Shown here one piece after another: positions 18,241 through 28,208 of a DNA stretch of 64,000 bases (the first letter of the stretch is position 1; each line of letters opens with the position of its first letter). The DNA comes from Enterobacter sp. RHBSTW-00994. Its GTDB lineage: Bacteria > Pseudomonadota > Gammaproteobacteria > Enterobacterales > Enterobacteriaceae. The stretch lies in NCBI RefSeq assembly GCF_013782625.1, contig NZ_CP056199.1:2932588-2996587 (forward strand), in the 5' to 3' direction. Made by a program: the position numbers and the translations under genes. Below the pieces are notes generated by a model that made no database searches, was not told the DNA's origin, and saw only the letters and a program-made list of their open reading frames with translations.

Positions 18241-21021
18241 TTATGCTTTTTTTGAACGCATCGCCGCCTGATGCCCGGCAAGAGTACCAAAAATAATGAT
18301 ATCCGCCACTGCGTTGCCGCCGATACGGTTGCCGCCGTGGATACCGCCAACCACTTCACCAGCGGCAAATGCCCCTGGGATCACGTTGTGATCGTTATCC
18401 AGCACGCAGGTGTCGGTGTTGATTGTCACCCCGCCCATTGTATGGTGCACACCTGGCGCAATCTGGATCGCGTGGAACGGGCCTTCATTGATTGGTGCAC
18501 GCAATGCGGTCGTACGGCCAAAATCATCATCATGCTGTTTTTCAACAAAGCTGTTGTAGCGCTCCAGCGTCGCCAGGAAGGTGTGGTAATCCATACCCAA
18601 TGCTTCTGCCAGTGCTTTTGGTGAACTGGCGCTGGTGACAAACCCTTTGGCAATGTATTCGTCAGCGGCTTTGTTTTTAGCACGGACATGCTCATCAAAG
18701 ACGATGTAGGCATATTTTTCAGGCAGGGCGATGATCTGCGCCGATACTTTGTCGCGGGTCTCCATTTCGTTGAAGAAACGGCGCCCTTGCTGGTTCACCA
18801 GAATGGCCCCGCCACCACGAATTGATTCGGAAATCAGGTACGAGGTTTTCTGTTCCACGGTTGGATGGATCTGGATCTCACCCATATCCACAGTCCCCGC
18901 GCCAATGCGTTCCAGTAATGCGATACCGCCGCCTGTCGCACCTTTATGGTTGGTGGTCACAAAGCCTTCCAGGTCAGGGCGATATTTTACGACCATTTGG
19001 CTGTTTGCACTGAATCCACCGGTTGCCATGATGACGCTTTTGGTCGCGACGGTGACAATGTCGTTCTCTTCCGTCGTTAAACGCACGCCCGTCACTTCAC
19101 CGTTTTCGAAGATAATCTCGCTTACTGACGTATCAAGCATCACGTCGATATTGCGTTTGTTGACGTTACGCACCAGACCGCTGATCAGATAACCGCCTAC
19201 CGCAGAACCATCTTTTGGACGGTGGGTACGGTCAATGCTCATTCCCCCGGTGGTGGTGATGTCGTTCAGCATAATCCCACGCGTTGCCAGCCATTCAATG
19301 GCCTCTGGCGCATTTTCAACAAAGCGGCGCAGCAGCTCTGGATTATTTTTGTTTTTGCCGCCTTTCAGCGTCTCCTGGTAGAACAGCTCTTTGCTGTCCT
19401 GGATACCTTTCACACGCTGGAAACGGGTTTCCGCAGCGTTCATCCCGGCAGACGCTTTGATGGTGTTCCCGCCGATAGTCGGCATTTTCTCAACAATCAG
19501 TACGCTAGCGCCTTCATCGTGAGCCTGAATAGCCGCGGCCAGCCCTGCGCCGCCACTCCCGACAACCACAACGTCTACGCATTTGGTTTCATTAGGATCT
19601 ACACCCTCTTCAGCAGCAAGTGCCTTACTGGATTTCACCATCGCTTTTGACACCGCTTTCTTAACCGCTTCGCTTTGGCTGGTTGCCCCCGTGATGGCAT
19701 CCACATGCGGGGTGTTGGCATCCAGAATACGCGAGCGGATCTCTTCGAAGCTGGTCACAAACTCAACGTCCTGATTTGGACCTTCAGCCAGCTCAATATC
19801 GGCAATACGGTCGGTCTCCAGGCTGACATTGATGACCAGCTCATTCACATCATCCTGCACTTTCTCGACAAACATGCCCGGTTTGAATCTGGATTCCGTC
19901 ATGCTCATATCGCGGATCATCGCCTCTACCAGCGAGAATCGCCACAGCGGCTCCGGGATGCTCAACGCTTCACGTTTGGTGCTGTCCATAAACAGCTCAA
20001 GGGTTTCACCCTCACGAATGCGGTCAGTCCAGTCCGGGTATGCAATGGTCGCACGACCCACGGCAATCAGGTCGTAGCCGTGATCCAGCGCGTCATTCAC
20101 ATCCGACGCATTGACGACGCCGCCCACGCCCATCACCGGTATTTGTGCCAGCGTTTCTGAACGCAACGCACAATATTTTTCGATAAGCGGGGTCGGATCT
20201 TGTGTATCGACAATGGACGGACGCAGCGTTGCGCCAACGGAAAAGTGCAGATAATCCACACCACGTGCCGCCAGTTTTTCCAGCAAATACATGGTGTCGT
20301 CAAAGCGAATTCCGGGGACTTCCATCTCTTCCGGGGAGAAGCGGTAGCCAATGATGAATGCGTCATCTGCGTACTGGCGTACCATTTTGTGGGTGATATC
20401 CAGCACAGCCAGCGGGAACTTCGCACGGTTGTCACGGCTGCCACCCCATTCATCGTCACGCTGGTTAGAGTTCGGAGAGTAGAATTGCTGGATCAGATAG
20501 GTGTTCGCACCGTGGATCTCGACACCATCGAAACCGGCCTGAATGGCACGGCGAACGGCCTCACCAAACTTGCCGATCATGCCTTCTACTTCGTCTGCCG
20601 TTAAGGCAACCGGCGTTGCAGCCCCATCGCGCGGTGCAGCAACAGCACTTGGTCCAACAGGGGTACGGCCACCGATCAGTTTTGGGTCGACCATACGACC
20701 ACCATGATAAATCTGCAGAAGGGCTTTCGACCCTTTGGATTTAATGGCCTCCGCGATTTTGGCCAGACCGGCGATTTTCTCATCGTTATCGATGCCAATC
20801 GCGCCAGGGAAAGCCAGGCCGAGATCGTCGACAAAACAGCATTCCACGATGATTGTACCGATGCTGCCAGAACGCGCCCGGTAGTACTCCACCAGCTCAC
20901 TGGTGACTGTGCCGTCATAATAACCAGTACAGGTGGTCATTGGGGCCATTAATAAGCGGTTTTTCAGTTCTGTGCCATTCGGTAATGTGAATGGGCTAAG
21001 AATACGTTCGTTAGTGCTCAT
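18241..21021 (-). CDS. Three-domain soluble NADH:fumarate reductase
   Basis: A 926-residue fusion. Residues 1 to about 370 form an Old Yellow Enzyme-type NADH:flavin oxidoreductase barrel (HGANTYLIQQFYSPN). About 380-460 is an FMN_bind domain with DAITGATSQS, whose Thr447 is the expected covalent FMN site. From about 475 on it is a flavocytochrome c/fumarate reductase FAD domain (VVGSGGAGLAAA, GGNRIGGNAVAD). There is no signal peptide, so it is cytoplasmic. The architecture equals the NADH:fumarate oxidoreductase described in Klebsiella pneumoniae. Electrons flow NADH to OYE flavin, covalent FMN, FAD, then fumarate. Related fusions reduce acrylate-type acids, so the acceptor is inferred mainly from the neighbouring dicarboxylate genes. 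Confidence 0.9.
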   Translation of the reverse strand: MSTNERILSPFTLPNGTELKNRLLMAPMTTCTGYYDGTVTSELVEYYRARSGSIGTIIVECCFVDDLGLAFPGAIGIDNDEKIAGLAKIAEAIKSKGSKALLQIYHGGRMVDPKLIGGRTPVGPSAVAAPRDGAATPVALTADEVEGMIGKFGEAVRRAIQAGFDGVEIHGANTYLIQQFYSPNSNQRDDEWGGSRDNRAKFPLAVLDITHKMVRQYADDAFIIGYRFSPEEMEVPGIRFDDTMYLLEKLAARGVDYLHFSVGATLRPSIVDTQDPTPLIEKYCALRSETLAQIPVMGVGGVVNASDVNDALDHGYDLIAVGRATIAYPDWTDRIREGETLELFMDSTKREALSIPEPLWRFSLVEAMIRDMSMTESRFKPGMFVEKVQDDVNELVINVSLETDRIADIELAEGPNQDVEFVTSFEEIRSRILDANTPHVDAITGATSQSEAVKKAVSKAMVKSSKALAAEEGVDPNETKCVDVVVVGSGGAGLAAAIQAHDEGASVLIVEKMPTIGGNTIKASAGMNAAETRFQRVKGIQDSKELFYQETLKGGKNKNNPELLRRFVENAPEAIEWLATRGIMLNDITTTGGMSIDRTHRPKDGSAVGGYLISGLVRNVNKRNIDVMLDTSVSEIIFENGEVTGVRLTTEENDIVTVATKSVIMATGGFSANSQMVVKYRPDLEGFVTTNHKGATGGGIALLERIGAGTVDMGEIQIHPTVEQKTSYLISESIRGGGAILVNQQGRRFFNEMETRDKVSAQIIALPEKYAYIVFDEHVRAKNKAADEYIAKGFVTSASSPKALAEALGMDYHTFLATLERYNSFVEKQHDDDFGRTTALRAPINEGPFHAIQIAPGVHHTMGGVTINTDTCVLDNDHNVIPGAFAAGEVVGGIHGGNRIGGNAVADIIIFGTLAGHQAAMRSKKA

Positions 21022-21629
21022 AATAGAAACTCCAAACTTTAAAAATTAAGAATTCGTTATCGGGCCAGGTTTTATTTCGTTTTTATGCCGATGTCATGAT
21101 ATTAATATAGCGGTTTTTTTAGTTTCTAAAGTTATTACGTTAGTTATAAAACTATTTAATCACTGCAATAACATTAATAACACATTGGTGTTAGCAATAT
21201 AAATTAAGCCGTTTACATATATTTAAAAACCGTTAACTTTTTAGTTACTTTAACTGTCATTATAAAATCAATAAAAACACCATAAAAACAATGAGTTAAT
21301 AAAAACAATCGTTTGCTATTGAGATTAAATTGTGAAGATAAATGTCGCAAAACAAATAATACCCATATAACTCTATATAGTTATTAAGCAAAGATTAAAA
21401 ATGCTTCCCTCATTCTATTTTATTGATCGCGATCAACAGAAGTAGCCCCCAAAGGAGCAATATATAAATATCATCATTTTTTAATTTAGCGCATTCAAAA
21501 CTGCGTTAAATCGTTATTAGTGAAATTGCAAAATACGACTTTAATAACTAAAGAAAGAAAAGAAACTAAAGAAATCAAATTTGTAATTTCAGGCTAAATC
21601 GAATTACTGACAACTTAAGACGCGAAACT
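21022..21629. promoter_or_regulatory. Divergent control region of the fumarate locus
   Basis: These 608 bp separate the reductase from the transporter and hold no gene. The stretch is strongly AT-rich with many A/T hexamers, as expected for DcuR binding, although individual DcuR sites cannot be placed with confidence. One strong site, an FNR palindrome at 21423-21436, is listed separately. Confidence 0.6.
21423..21436. promoter_or_regulatory. Perfect FNR box
   Basis: TTGATCGCGATCAA is an exact TTGAT-N4-ATCAA FNR palindrome. A candidate -10 (TATATA at 21461-21466) follows at about the distance of a class II FNR promoter (site centre near -42), reading toward the transporter with a leader of about 155 nt. 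This fits anaerobic induction of fumarate metabolism. Confidence 0.75.
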
Positions 21630-23138
21630 ATGAATACAAAAACTGCTGTAACGCCCACAGTGGCGAGCAAGCCAACAGACGGAAATAAAAAACGTCTGCT
21701 GATGATGGCACTGCCGATTATCGTCGCGGTACTGCTGCTGTTTGTTCCTGTACCTGATGGATTGCCTCCCTATGCATGGCATTACTTCGCCATCTTTGTC
21801 GGTGTCATCGTCGGGTTAATCTTCGAACCTTTACCGGGCGCAGTCATTGGCCTGACGGGTGTCGTGGCCATTGCACTGTGCAGCCAGTGGGTGCTGTTCA
21901 GCCCGGAACAACTGGCTGATCCAAAGTTCAAACTCGCAGGTGCGTCCTTTAAATGGGCCGTGAGCGGCTTTGGTAACTCAACGGTATGGCTGATTTTCGG
22001 TGCATTCATGTTCGCCGCAGGCTATGACAAAACGCGCTTCGGTCGCCGTCTGGCGCTGATTCTGGTGAAATATCTGGGCCGCCGCAGCCTCACTCTCGGG
22101 TATGCCATCACCTTCGCCGATCTGCTGCTGGCTCCGTTTACTCCCTCCAATACCGCGCGTAGTGGCGGGACCATCTACCCGATTATCGCCAACCTGCCGC
22201 CGCTGTATGGTTCTAAACCGAACGACCCAAGCGCACGTAAGATTGGTTCTTACCTGATGTGGGTCGCAATTACCGCAGCCTGTATCACCAGTTCAATGTT
22301 CCTCTCCGCCCTGGCCCCTAACCTGCTGGCACTGGCGCTGGTGAAAAGCATCGTAGGGATTAACATCTCCTGGGGGACCTGGTTCATTGCCTTCCTTCCA
22401 CTGGGTGTCCTGCTGATTTTAGTTATGCCGCTGCTGGCCTACTGGTTCTACCCACCTGAAGTAAAAGTGAATGATGAAGTGCCGCTGTGGGCATGCCGTG
22501 AGCTGGAAAAACTGGGCAAACTGTCACGTAATGAAATCCTGCTGCTGGTGTTTGTATGCTGTGCGCTGCTGATGTGGATCTTCGCTGCCGCCTGGATTGA
22601 ACCTGCGATGGCTGCTCTGCTCATTGTCAGCCTGATGCTGTGGACTGGCGTGCTGGAATGGAACGACATCACCGGTAACAAAGCGGCCTGGAACACTTTC
22701 GTCTGGTTCGCCACGCTGGTCGCCCTGGCTGACGGCCTCTCCTCTACGGGCTTCATCAGCTGGTTGGGTAAGGAAGGTGGCTTGTTGATGAGCGGCATCT
22801 CTCCGGGTGTTGCCACCATCGTTCTGCTGCTGGCGTTCTACCTGCTGCACTACCTGTTCGCCAGCACCACCGCGCACACCACAGCGTTGCTGCCCGCGAT
22901 GCTGACCATCGCCGCCACGATCCCAGGCATGAACATGGAAGTGTTTGTTCTGCTGATGGTGACATCCCTCGGTATCATGGGGATCATCACCCCATACGGT
23001 ACTGGCCCAAGCCCGATTTACTATGGTAGTGGCTACCTGCCGACCAAAGATTACTGGCGTCTGGGTACGATCTTCGGGGCCATCTTCCTGGCCGCCCTAC
23101 TGCTGATTGGCTATCCGTGGATGTCAATGATGTTCTGA
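21630..23138 (+). CDS. DASS-family di/tricarboxylate transporter
   Basis: A 502-residue divalent anion:sodium symporter family protein (CitT/TtdT branch) with about 12-14 membrane segments. Substrate-binding signatures are both present: TPSNTARSGGT near residue 175 and FASTTAHTTALLPAM near residue 415. Branch members are antiporters exchanging tartrate, citrate or other carboxylates for succinate. Beside a fumarase and fumarate reductase, uptake of malate/fumarate/tartrate with succinate export is the likely role. It is followed by the fumarase gene and probably co-transcribed with it. Confidence 0.88.
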   Translation: MNTKTAVTPTVASKPTDGNKKRLLMMALPIIVAVLLLFVPVPDGLPPYAWHYFAIFVGVIVGLIFEPLPGAVIGLTGVVAIALCSQWVLFSPEQLADPKFKLAGASFKWAVSGFGNSTVWLIFGAFMFAAGYDKTRFGRRLALILVKYLGRRSLTLGYAITFADLLLAPFTPSNTARSGGTIYPIIANLPPLYGSKPNDPSARKIGSYLMWVAITAACITSSMFLSALAPNLLALALVKSIVGINISWGTWFIAFLPLGVLLILVMPLLAYWFYPPEVKVNDEVPLWACRELEKLGKLSRNEILLLVFVCCALLMWIFAAAWIEPAMAALLIVSLMLWTGVLEWNDITGNKAAWNTFVWFATLVALADGLSSTGFISWLGKEGGLLMSGISPGVATIVLLLAFYLLHYLFASTTAHTTALLPAMLTIAATIPGMNMEVFVLLMVTSLGIMGIITPYGTGPSPIYYGSGYLPTKDYWRLGTIFGAIFLAALLLIGYPWMSMMF

Positions 23139-23143
23139 TTCAT

Positions 23144-23176
23144 AACCGCCGGAGGCTAACGTCCGGCGGTTTTATT
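23144..23176 (+). terminator. Intercistronic hairpin between transporter and fumarase
   Basis: AACCGCCGGA (23144-23153) pairs with TCCGGCGGTT (23162-23171), then TTTATTTTAT. It looks like an intrinsic terminator but sits only 18 bp before the fumarase ATG, so it probably attenuates downstream expression or protects mRNA ends. Confidence 0.6.
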
Positions 23177-23193
23177 TTATGGAGTGATGAGCT

Positions 23194-24843
23194 ATGTCGA
23201 ATAAACCGTTTGTTTACCAGGATCCGTTCCCACTGGAAAAAGACAACACCGAATACTATTTGCTGACTAAAGAGCATGTCTCTGTTGCCGAATTTGAAGG
23301 ACAGGAAATCCTGAAAGTGGAGCCAGAAGCCCTGACACTTCTGGCACAACAAGCCTTCCACGATGCAGCATTTATGCTGCGTCCTTCTCACCAGAAACAA
23401 GTTGCGGCCATCCTTAGCGACCCCGACGCCAGTGAAAACGACAAATACGTTGCACTGCAGTTCCTGCGTAACTCTGAAATTGCTGCCAAAGGCATTCTGC
23501 CAACCTGCCAGGACACCGGCACAGCGATCATCATGGGTAAAAAAGGCCAGCGCGTCTGGACAGGCGGTGGCGATGAAGCCGCTCTGAGCCAGGGCGTATA
23601 TAACACCTACATCGAAGACAACCTGCGTTACTCCCAGAATGCAGCGCTGGATATGTATAAAGAGGTGAATACCGGTACGAACCTGCCAGCCCAGATCGAT
23701 CTCTACAGCGTGGATGGCAACGAGTATAAATTCCTGTGCATGGCAAAAGGCGGCGGTTCAGCTAACAAAACCTATCTTTACCAGGAAACCAAAGCGCTGA
23801 TTACACCCGCTAAATTGAAAAATTACCTGGTTGAGAAGATGCGAACCCTGGGAACGGCGGCCTGCCCTCCTTACCATATCGCGTTTGTTATCGGCGGAAC
23901 CTCTGCTGAAAGTACGCTGAAAACCGTGAAACTGGCCTCCACCCGTTACTACGACGGTTTACCCACCGAAGGGAATGCGCATGGCCAGGCATTCCGTGAT
24001 GTTCAGCTTGAACAGGAACTGTTGCAGGAAGCGCAGAATCTCGGTCTGGGCGCGCAGTTTGGCGGAAAATATTTTGCCCATGACATCCGCGTGATCCGTC
24101 TGCCACGCCACGGTGCATCTTGCCCGATTGGTATGGGTGTATCCTGCTCCGCAGACCGTAACATCAAGGCCAAAATCAACCGCGACGGTATCTGGATTGA
24201 AAAACTGGAACATAATCCAGGGCAGTACATTCCGGAATCACTGCGTCGGCAGGGCGAAGGTGAAGTGGTCAGCATTAACCTAAACCGCCCAATGAATGAG
24301 ATCCTGGCACAGCTTTCCGCGCATCCAGTGTCTACTCGTTTATCACTGAACGGGACCATCATCGTGGCGCGTGATATTGCCCACGCCAGGCTGAAAGAGC
24401 TTCTCGACAATGGCGAAGAACTGCCGCAGTACGTGAAAGATCACCCGATCTATTACGCAGGACCAGCTAAAACGCCTGAAGGCTATGCATCCGGCTCACT
24501 CGGCCCAACCACCGCAGGCCGTATGGACTCCTACGTAGACTTACTGCAATCTCACGGGGCGAGCATGGTCATGCTGGCGAAAGGCAACCGTAGCCAGCAG
24601 GTCACAGATGCTTGCCATAAACATGGTGGTTTCTACCTGGGTAGCATCGGTGGCCCGGCGGCTGTGCTGGCGCAAAACAGCATCAAGAGCCTGGAGTGTG
24701 TGGCTTACCCAGAACTGGGCATGGAAGCTATCTGGAAAATCGAGGTTGAAAACTTCCCGGCGTTTATCCTGGTGGATGACAAAGGCAACGATTTCTTCCA
24801 GCAAATCCAGAACAAACAGTGCGCAGGTTGTTCCCAGCGCTAA
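23194..24843 (+). CDS. Class I fumarate hydratase (FumA/FumB type)
   Basis: A 549-residue iron-sulfur fumarase interconverting malate and fumarate. The three 4Fe-4S cysteines are in [18 protein letters not shown] and [10 protein letters not shown], the pattern of E. coli FumA/FumB (548 residues). Placement after a carboxylate antiporter parallels fumB next to dcuB and the ttdT locus. Position behind an FNR-type promoter suggests it serves anaerobically, like FumB, turning imported malate into fumarate for the NADH-linked reductase. GGAG precedes the ATG. Confidence 0.93.
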   Translation: MSNKPFVYQDPFPLEKDNTEYYLLTKEHVSVAEFEGQEILKVEPEALTLLAQQAFHDAAFMLRPSHQKQVAAILSDPDASENDKYVALQFLRNSEIAAKGILPTCQDTGTAIIMGKKGQRVWTGGGDEAALSQGVYNTYIEDNLRYSQNAALDMYKEVNTGTNLPAQIDLYSVDGNEYKFLCMAKGGGSANKTYLYQETKALITPAKLKNYLVEKMRTLGTAACPPYHIAFVIGGTSAESTLKTVKLASTRYYDGLPTEGNAHGQAFRDVQLEQELLQEAQNLGLGAQFGGKYFAHDIRVIRLPRHGASCPIGMGVSCSADRNIKAKINRDGIWIEKLEHNPGQYIPESLRRQGEGEVVSINLNRPMNEILAQLSAHPVSTRLSLNGTIIVARDIAHARLKELLDNGEELPQYVKDHPIYYAGPAKTPEGYASGSLGPTTAGRMDSYVDLLQSHGASMVMLAKGNRSQQVTDACHKHGGFYLGSIGGPAAVLAQNSIKSLECVAYPELGMEAIWKIEVENFPAFILVDDKGNDFFQQIQNKQCAGCSQR

Positions 24844-24855
24844 CTGTTCTCATCA

Positions 24856-24886
24856 AAAAGCCAGGCACTTGCCTGGCTTTTTTATT
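24856..24886 (+). terminator. Fumarase terminator
   Basis: AAAGCCAGGCA pairs with TGCCTGGCTTT, followed by a T-rich run, 12 bp after the fumarase stop. Confidence 0.9.
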
Positions 24887-25052
24887 TCATCCTTCACTGG
24901 TTTCACTCTTTTGTAAAACACTCTGATTTAGCTCACATATATGGCGGCTCAACGGTAAAGGGCTATTCCTTCTCATCAACGGAGTGATAAGGTACTCCAC
25001 GCACAGTAAGTCTGTGGAGAAAGCATCAGGAAGGGTATTCGGTGGAGGATAG

Positions 25053-25142
25053 TGGCGGAGAGAGGGGGATTTGAACCCCCGGTAGAGTCGCCCCTACTCT
25101 GGTTTTCGAGACCAGTCCGTTCAGCCGCTCCGGCATCTCTCC
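25053..25142 (-). tRNA. serU: tRNA-Ser (anticodon CGA)
   Basis: The reverse strand folds as a 90-nt serine tRNA: acceptor GGAGAGA pairing with TCTCTCC, anticodon CGA (bases 25106-25108), a long variable arm, T-arm GGTTCAAATCC and an encoded CCA end. It reads UCG codons. Position next to mtfA and tRNA-Asn is that of E. coli serU. Confidence 0.98.
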
Positions 25143-25234
25143 GTTTTGATGGTTGCCATCATGCCGCGTTGTTTGGCATTTTAACAGACCCTACCTTTCA
25201 ATTTTGTTCTAGTGACGAGTTTGCGAGCAAAGCG

Positions 25235-26032
25235 ATGATTAAGTGGCCCTGGAAATCGAATGATGCAAGTCGAAATATGGCGCTGCCCTGGGATGAGGCA
25301 CTGGCAATCCCTGTGCTGGCCAATCTCCCACCGGACGAACAGTCAAAGCTGATTCAACTGGCAGATCGTTTTCTGCAGCAAAAGCGCCTGGTGGCGCTGC
25401 AAGGTTTTGAGCTGGATGCCTTAAAAAGTACCCGCATCGCCCTGCTCTTCTGCTTACCTGTCCTGGAGCTCGGCATCGAGTGGCTGGATGGTTTCCACGA
25501 AGTCCTCATCTATCCTGCACCGTTTGTGGTGGATGACGAATGGCAGGATGATATCGGCCTTGTGCACAACCAGCGCGTAGTGCAATCAGGACAAAGCTGG
25601 CAGCAAGGTCCCATCATCCTCAACTGGCTGGATATTCAGGACTCCTTCGACGCCTCAGGTTTTAACCTCATCATTCACGAAGTGGCGCATAAACTGGATA
25701 CCCGCAATGGTGATCGGGCCAGTGGTGTACCGCTGATCCCATTACGCGAAGTGGCTGGCTGGGAACATGACTTGCATGCCGCGATGGACAACATCCAGGA
25801 TGAGATCGACCTGGTGGGTGAGAGTGCTGCCAGCATTGATGCCTATGCCGCCACCGATCCTGCGGAATGTTTTGCTGTGTTGTCAGAATACTTCTTCAGT
25901 GCGCCTGAGTTGTTTGCCCCCCGCTTCCCGGCCCTGTGGCAGCGTTTTAGCCATTTTTACCAGCAAGATCCATTGCAGCGTTTACGTAAGAATGAGGAAC
26001 ATGGTGGCAATTCGCCCACTCAAGTTCACTAA
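25235..26032 (+). CDS. mtfA: Mlc titration factor MtfA, zinc peptidase
   Basis: A 265-residue M90-family metallopeptidase, the same length as E. coli MtfA. It binds the glucose repressor Mlc and has aminopeptidase activity. The zincin motif is [10 protein letters not shown], and the more distal acidic ligand lies in [15 protein letters not shown]. The start MIKWPWK matches E. coli; an open frame further upstream crosses the tRNA gene and is ignored. Confidence 0.96.
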   Translation: MIKWPWKSNDASRNMALPWDEALAIPVLANLPPDEQSKLIQLADRFLQQKRLVALQGFELDALKSTRIALLFCLPVLELGIEWLDGFHEVLIYPAPFVVDDEWQDDIGLVHNQRVVQSGQSWQQGPIILNWLDIQDSFDASGFNLIIHEVAHKLDTRNGDRASGVPLIPLREVAGWEHDLHAAMDNIQDEIDLVGESAASIDAYAATDPAECFAVLSEYFFSAPELFAPRFPALWQRFSHFYQQDPLQRLRKNEEHGGNSPTQVH

Positions 26033-26085
26033 AACAGCAGTTTGAAGCTTAATTAATCATTTGAATCAGCATGTTAATTTTAGTA

Positions 26086-26114
26086 TTGACACAAATTAGC
26101 GAGGCCATTAACAT
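26086..26114 (+). promoter_or_regulatory. tRNA-Asn promoter
   Basis: TTGACA (26086-26091) and TAACAT (26109-26114) are 17 bases apart. A G/C-rich discriminator (GCGCCT) follows, typical of stringently controlled stable-RNA promoters. The tRNA begins 19 bases after the -10. Confidence 0.85.
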
Positions 26115-26132
26115 GCGCCTCGTTCAAACGAT

Positions 26133-26208
26133 TCCTCTGTAGTTCAGTCGGTAGAACGGCGGACTGTTAATCCGTATGTCACTGGTTCGAGTCCAGTCAG
26201 AGGAGCCA
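26133..26208 (+). tRNA. asnT: tRNA-Asn (anticodon GTT), copy 1
   Basis: A 76-nt tRNA with acceptor TCCTCTG/CAGAGGA, anticodon GTT (26166-26168), TTCGAGT in the T-loop and an encoded CCA. It is identical over all 76 bases to the inverted copy at 63023-63098. Position after mtfA matches E. coli asnT. Confidence 0.98.
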
Positions 26209-26216
26209 TATTTAAG

Positions 26217-26249
26217 AAGCCCGCTTAAGGAAACTTAAGCGGGCTTTTT
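26217..26249 (+). terminator. tRNA-Asn terminator
   Basis: AGCCCGCTTAAG pairs perfectly with CTTAAGCGGGCT around GAAA, followed by TTTT. Confidence 0.92.
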
Positions 26250-26271
26250 GCTTTCTTCAGAATGCTCGGCG

Positions 26272-27183
26272 TCAGAAGCTGATCTTCACGGGCATTCCAG
26301 AGCGGCGATCCAGGGCCGCATCGGCCTTCACGCCATCAACACCGTCCCCTTTAAGTTGCGTCCGCAATGCGGGCGTGATCGGCAGTGGCACTCTGTTCGT
26401 TGACTCGAATTCAGCACGATTGCGTGACAACGGCTCATGAACTTCCACCCAACGGCTACCGTCCGGTTCTGTGGTGGCTTTCACCGGCTGATCGATAAGC
26501 TGTACACGCGTCCCCACCGGGACATTATCGAACAGGTATTTGATGTCGTCGTTGCGCAGACGAATACAGCCCTGGCTCACCCGCAGCCCGATCCCAAAGT
26601 TGGCATTAGTCCCGTGGATTGCGTACAGCTTGCCAATATAAATCGCGTACAGCCCCATCGGATTATCCTCTCCCGGCGGTACGAAAGCAGGCAGGGTCTT
26701 GCCTTCCTTCGCGTACTCCCGTCGGGTATTTGGCGTTGGCGTCCAGGCCGGCGCTTCTTGCTTACGCTCCACCTTTGTCACCCAGTTACGCGGGGTTTCA
26801 CGTCCAGCCTGACCGATGCCAATCGGTAAGATCTCCACCGTATTACCCTCTGCCGGATAGTAGTAAAGCCGCATTTCGGCAACGTTAACCACAATGCCCT
26901 GACGCACGGTATCCGGCAAAATCACTTGCTGCGGAATAGTTAACTGGGTTCCGGCTTTTGGCAGGAAGGGATCTACGCCAGGGTTAGCCTCCTGCATATT
27001 GCTGAAACCTTGACCGTACTGCGCGGCATAATACTCCAGCGGTTGGGTATTCCCTTCCGGGACCGTTACGGTTAATGGTGCGCCAACCAAACGGCTCCCT
27101 TCCGGTGGAAGCGGATAAGATACGGCCAGAGCGCTCTGGGTAACGGCAGCAAGCACAAAGGCAAGCGAGGACAAACGGATCAT
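26272..27183 (-). CDS. erfK: L,D-transpeptidase ErfK (LdtA)
   Basis: A 303-residue periplasmic L,D-transpeptidase that anchors Braun lipoprotein to peptidoglycan. Signal peptide 1-20 ends at ALA. A LysM-like segment follows at about 38-90 ([13 protein letters not shown]). The YkuD catalytic domain carries [20 protein letters not shown], with His and nucleophile Cys. It is close to E. coli ErfK. The start at 27183 (AGGGA upstream) gives a normal signal peptide; an upstream ATG at 27204 would add seven residues. It lies beside a tRNA-Asn, as erfK does in E. coli. Confidence 0.93.
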   Translation of the reverse strand: MIRLSSLAFVLAAVTQSALAVSYPLPPEGSRLVGAPLTVTVPEGNTQPLEYYAAQYGQGFSNMQEANPGVDPFLPKAGTQLTIPQQVILPDTVRQGIVVNVAEMRLYYYPAEGNTVEILPIGIGQAGRETPRNWVTKVERKQEAPAWTPTPNTRREYAKEGKTLPAFVPPGEDNPMGLYAIYIGKLYAIHGTNANFGIGLRVSQGCIRLRNDDIKYLFDNVPVGTRVQLIDQPVKATTEPDGSRWVEVHEPLSRNRAEFESTNRVPLPITPALRTQLKGDGVDGVKADAALDRRSGMPVKISF

Positions 27184-27314
27184 AATTTCCCTGTTATTAA
27201 ACATGATGTAGATAGGCTAAATATAACCTTAGCTTAAGGAAAAACTCAAAAATCAGCACAACAGGCAGAGGAATAATGCAAGAATAGGCAGGTTGAACCT
27301 GTCAGGAGGACACG

Positions 27315-28208
27315 ATGCTGGAAAATATGAAAGCATTCAGGATGGTTGTGGAATGTCAGGGATTCCGGGCCGCCGCGATTGCCATGAAACTCTCACCGGC
27401 CATGGTAAGCCGCAGAATTGAGAAGCTGGAGTTCGAAGTCAACACGCAGCTTATCAAACGCAATTCGCGTCGCATTTCCCTTACGGCCGCCGGTGAACAG
27501 TTTTATCAGCGCTGTCTGCTGATTATTGATGAGTATGAATCCTGCCTCAGGGACGTGAAGAGTCTCAGTAATGCAGTCAGCGGCAACCTCAAGGTTGGGA
27601 TCCCCCACTCCATCAGTAATCTGCATGTTATTCCACATCTGAAAGACTTTTTTGAGTGTTATCCAAATCTTAAACTGGATATCGTCACCGGAAACCACTG
27701 CATGGAACTGTTCAGCCACGGTTTTGATCTGGCATTACAGTGTGGCCCATTGCCCGACAGCAATCTGTACTACTCGCTTATTGGTTACTGGCGAAAACAT
27801 ACCTGCCTCTCGCGCAGCTATGCGCAGCAGCACGGCATGCCATCACATCCTGACGAACTGCACAAACATACCTGTCTGCTGCACTTTGATAATCACCGGC
27901 GTTCCTGGAAATTCATGATCGAGAACGAATGCACAGAGATCCGTCCCCATTACATGTCCAGAGTTAGCAACAGCCTTGACCTCTGCAATATGGTTCATCA
28001 AGGGCTTGGGATTTGCTACCTCCCGGATTTCACCATCAAAGCCGGTATTGAATCAGGCGAAATTATTACCGTACTGGATGAGTTTATGCCTCCGCCGTTA
28101 CCGATGTATGTGGTGCATATTAATCCGCGTCCGTCCCCCAAAGAACAGGCATTCATTGATTTTATTCGCACCCTCAATCTGGCGACCGCTCCGGATCCAG
28201 CATCCTGA
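27315..28208 (+). CDS. LysR-type transcriptional regulator
   Basis: A 297-residue LysR-family regulator. The N-terminal winged helix (residues 1-60: FRMVVECQGFRAAAIAMKLSPAMVSRRIEKLE) is of the DmlR/AaeR subgroup, and a substrate-binding domain follows at about 88-290. DmlR controls a D-malate dehydrogenase, a relative of the dehydrogenase in the adjoining operon, which makes control of that operon plausible. Its 3' end overlaps the last gene of the operon by 35 bp on the opposite strand. CAGGAGG precedes the start. Confidence 0.85.
   Translation: MLENMKAFRMVVECQGFRAAAIAMKLSPAMVSRRIEKLEFEVNTQLIKRNSRRISLTAAGEQFYQRCLLIIDEYESCLRDVKSLSNAVSGNLKVGIPHSISNLHVIPHLKDFFECYPNLKLDIVTGNHCMELFSHGFDLALQCGPLPDSNLYYSLIGYWRKHTCLSRSYAQQHGMPSHPDELHKHTCLLHFDNHRRSWKFMIENECTEIRPHYMSRVSNSLDLCNMVHQGLGICYLPDFTIKAGIESGEIITVLDEFMPPPLPMYVVHINPRPSPKEQAFIDFIRTLNLATAPDPAS

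Noticed and set aside
19222..20604. Several plus-strand frames of 130-160 codons opposite the fumarate reductase
   Set aside because: No ribosome sites and no family features; they lie over conserved OYE, FMN_bind and FAD motifs of the other strand.
27315..28208. LysR gene as BudR, regulator of budABC
   Set aside because: It lies 7 kb from budA, is not divergent from it, and its DNA-binding domain is of the DmlR/AaeR subgroup.
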